From contig JAZGDL010000095.1 in assembly GCA_036477795.1 (NCBI GenBank), positions 1 through 6,064 of the forward strand: DNA of 6,064 nucleotides, given 5' to 3'. Below the pieces are notes generated by a model. It did no database searches. It was not told the origin of the DNA and saw only the letters and a list, made by a program, of their open reading frames with translations. Positions within the stretch are counted from its first letter, which is position 1; each line of letters opens with the position of its first letter. Shown here piece by piece: positions 4,476 to 6,064 of the stretch. The DNA comes from JAZGDL01 sp036477795 (lineage in GTDB: Bacteria > Planctomycetota > Phycisphaerae > UBA1845). Made by a program: the position numbers and the translations under genes.

Positions 4476-5819
4476 ATGGACTACACACAGATCACACCGC
4501 AGCAGGAGGCGATCATGCTCGACTGCATCGGTGTCGATACCATTGACGCACTGTTTGCCGGGGTGGCGGACGATCATCGGGTACAGGGTTTGCTGGACAT
4601 TCCCAAGGGCGTGAGCGAGCCGCAACTGCTGGCAGAGCTGGAAGCGTTGGCTGCCCGCAACGTGCCATGCCGTGACACCGATCTTGTCTGTTTTCTCGGC
4701 GCCGGGGCCTACGACCATTTTTCTCCGTCGGTGGTGGAGCAATTGGCCGGCCAGAGCGAGTTCGTCACCGCCTATACGCCCTATCAGGCTGAAGCATCGC
4801 AGGGGTCGCTGCAAGCCTTCTATGAATTCCAGACGATGATCTGCCAGCTAACCGACATGGAAGTCGCCAATGCTTCGCTGTACGACCAAGCGGCTGCGGT
4901 GACCGAAGCGGTGCTCATGGCCTCGGTTGTCACCGGGCGGCAGCGGGTGCTGGTTTCGGCCGCCATTCATCCCGATGCAATGGTTGTGCTGCGCACCCTG
5001 ACCTACGAGCAGCCCATCGAAGTGGTCCGCGTCGGGCACGTCAACGGCGCGATTGACGTTGACGCCCTCAAGGCCGAGCTGAACGAAGCAACGGCTGCGG
5101 TAGTACTTCAGTCGCCGAATTTCTTTGGATTGATCGAGCGCGTCGCCGACGTTGTGAGCGTGGCCCATGACGTCGGGGCGTTGGTCGTGCAAAGCGTTGA
5201 TCCCATCAGTTGCGGGATACTGAAGCGGCCGGGGCAACTGGACGTGGACATCGCCGTCGGCGAAGCCCAGCCGCTGGGCATCCCACTTTCGTACGGCGGG
5301 CCCTATTGCGGATTCTTCGCCTGCCGTGAGAAGTATCTGCGAAAAATGCCGGGGCGGATCGTCGGGCTGGCCCATGACACTGAAGGCACACGGGGTTTTT
5401 GCCTGGCGTTGCAGACCCGGGAGCAGCACATCAGGCGGGCCCGGGCCACCAGCAATGTTTGCACAAACCAGGGCTTGCTGGCGCTCCGTGCTGCGGTGCA
5501 TATGGCAGCTTTGGGCAAAGTGGGGCTCAATAAGGTTGCCGGGCTCTGTTTCGACAAGGCCCACTACGCCGCGGAAGAAATCGCGCAACTGAACGGTTAC
5601 GATCTTCGCTTTGACGGGCCCTTCTTCCGCGAATTCGTCGTACGAACGACGCACCCGGTCCAAGGAGTGCTGGCCCATTGTCGCCAGCGCAAGATCCTGG
5701 CCGGTGTGGCGTTGGGGCGCTGGTTTAAGGATCTGGAGGATTGTTTCATGGTGGCGGTGACCGAGAAACGCTCCAAGACGCAGATCGACGAGTTGGTGGA
5801 CGCGTTGCGAACGGCGTGA
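4476..5819 (+). CDS. gcvPA: Glycine dehydrogenase (decarboxylating) subunit 1
   Basis: The N-terminal half of the split P-protein of the glycine cleavage system. With GcvPB it decarboxylates glycine and transfers the aminomethyl group to lipoyl-GcvH in the cytoplasm. At 447 residues the length is normal for GcvPA. Family blocks: FLGAGAYDHFSPSVV (73-87), TPYQAEASQGSLQAFYEFQT (101-120), EVANASLYDQAAAVTEA (129-145), GEAQPLGIPLSYGGP (262-276), KMPGRIVG (290-297) and QTREQHIRRARATSNVCTNQ (313-332). The PLP-binding lysine of the enzyme belongs to GcvPB, so its absence is expected. The start at 4476 has only a close AAAGG (4467-4471); a much stronger AGGAGG (4504-4509) precedes an internal ATG at 4515. 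However, the first 13 residues (YTQITPQQEAIM) correspond to the family's conserved N-terminus, so 4476 is preferred. It follows yhaM by 11 nt and precedes gcvPB by 108 nt. Confidence 0.97.
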   Translation: MDYTQITPQQEAIMLDCIGVDTIDALFAGVADDHRVQGLLDIPKGVSEPQLLAELEALAARNVPCRDTDLVCFLGAGAYDHFSPSVVEQLAGQSEFVTAYTPYQAEASQGSLQAFYEFQTMICQLTDMEVANASLYDQAAAVTEAVLMASVVTGRQRVLVSAAIHPDAMVVLRTLTYEQPIEVVRVGHVNGAIDVDALKAELNEATAAVVLQSPNFFGLIERVADVVSVAHDVGALVVQSVDPISCGILKRPGQLDVDIAVGEAQPLGIPLSYGGPYCGFFACREKYLRKMPGRIVGLAHDTEGTRGFCLALQTREQHIRRARATSNVCTNQGLLALRAAVHMAALGKVGLNKVAGLCFDKAHYAAEEIAQLNGYDLRFDGPFFREFVVRTTHPVQGVLAHCRQRKILAGVALGRWFKDLEDCFMVAVTEKRSKTQIDELVDALRTA

Positions 5820-5832
5820 GAGGAATTTAACC

Positions 5833-5917
5833 ACCGTGCGCGGGTCGGCGCCGCTTATCCGAGCCCCGAGCGCCAGCGACGGGTCACTCTGTCAGGTGGC
5901 GCCGCACTGCCCACGGT
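5833..5917 (+). other. Potential RNA secondary structure in the gcvPA-gcvPB gap
   Basis: ACCGTG (5833-5838) pairs with CACGGT (5912-5917), and the inner GGCGCC (5847-5852) can pair with GGCGCC (5898-5903); a further CCCG/CGGG pair (5865-5868 with 5880-5883) lies inside. The nested arrangement spans nearly all of the 108-nt space between the two subunit genes. It does not match the glycine riboswitch consensus as I know it. GC-rich DNA yields such pairs easily and GGCGCC is self-complementary, so the structure is tentative. Confidence 0.35.
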
Positions 5918-5927
5918 CAGTTAGCAG

Positions 5928-6064
5928 ATGAATAGTGTAATGACGCAGTTGGCGAAGGTTAGATTGCCCAAGGACCAGGATCAACCGCTGTTGTTCGAGA
6001 TGGGTTCGCCGGGTGCCTGTGCGGCGGCGATTGCCGACTCGGATGTGCCCGCGGTGGACCGGTC
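5928..6064 (+). CDS. gcvPB: Glycine dehydrogenase (decarboxylating) subunit 2 (3' partial)
   Basis: The first 45 codons of the C-terminal, PLP-binding half of the glycine cleavage P-protein, cut by the right edge. PLLFEMGSPG (residues 20-29) followed by SDVPAVDR (38-45) fits the family's usual opening, where a phrase like LLFE-S-PGR precedes a DVPE motif; here the two arginines commonly seen after PG are replaced (GACAA). Position directly downstream of gcvPA makes the assignment firm. A TAG at 5922-5924 in this frame rules out an earlier start, so translation begins at the ATG at 5928 or the in-frame ATG at 5940; neither has a good Shine-Dalgarno. The catalytic lysine and the rest of the enzyme lie beyond the window. 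Confidence 0.88.
   Translation, partial: MNSVMTQLAKVRLPKDQDQPLLFEMGSPGACAAAIADSDVPAVDR

Noticed and set aside
4848..5834. A 328-codon minus-strand open frame opposite gcvPA, and a 260-codon one at 3706-4488 opposite yhaM
   Set aside because: They lie antisense to genes with unmistakable family motifs, have no recognisable domain, and are the expected shadows in GC-rich coding DNA.
5820..5927. A glycine riboswitch next to the gcv genes
   Set aside because: The conserved core I would expect is not present here or ahead of yhaM/gcvPA; only generic inverted repeats are seen.

Overview
The window is about 6 kb of GC-rich bacterial DNA with ordinary chromosomal gene content. The split glycine decarboxylase (gcvPA/gcvPB), a PflX-type radical SAM protein of the COG1313 kind, a YhaM-type exoribonuclease, a YceH (DUF480) protein and long gaps filled with inverted repeats fit a planctomycete (perhaps Phycisphaerae-like) or a related lineage. 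That placement is inference from protein flavour and repeat style; no rRNA or other phylogenetic marker is present.

Layout. 2-631 (+) is the C-terminal part of a response-regulator-type HD-GYP phosphodiesterase, cut by the left edge. 632-1170 is a gap without a convincing gene; it holds a hairpin just after the HD-GYP stop, a possible transposase C-terminal remnant, and two adjacent stem-loops. 1171-2163 (+) is the COG1313 radical SAM protein, preceded immediately by a 19-bp near-palindrome. 2164-2533 is a gap packed with hairpins and two copies of a 37-bp direct repeat. 2534-3193 (-) is yceH, convergent with the radical SAM gene. 3194-3462 is a divergent intergenic region. 3463-4464 (+) is yhaM, followed after 11 nt by gcvPA (4476-5819), then after a 108-nt structured gap by the 5' end of gcvPB (5928 to the right edge).

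Function. GcvPA and GcvPB together form the PLP-dependent P-protein of the glycine cleavage system, which decarboxylates glycine and passes the aminomethyl group to lipoyl-GcvH. The genes for GcvT and GcvH are not seen here; the partner upstream of gcvPA is instead an RNA-degrading enzyme. The HD-GYP protein (cyclic-di-GMP turnover), the radical SAM protein (unknown substrate) and YceH (putative winged-helix protein) have no evident shared pathway, so this reads as a housekeeping region rather than a defence or mobile island.

The most interesting signal is in the non-coding DNA. Hairpins with the same apex, GAA-(4 nt)-TTC with a loop close to GGGA, occur at 638-662, 2389-2412 (reverse orientation), 2430-2445 and 2456-2477, and the bare apex recurs at 3330-3339. 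Their outer stems differ in sequence but still pair, which suggests a dispersed structured repeat family. I see no clear evidence of a new multi-gene system.
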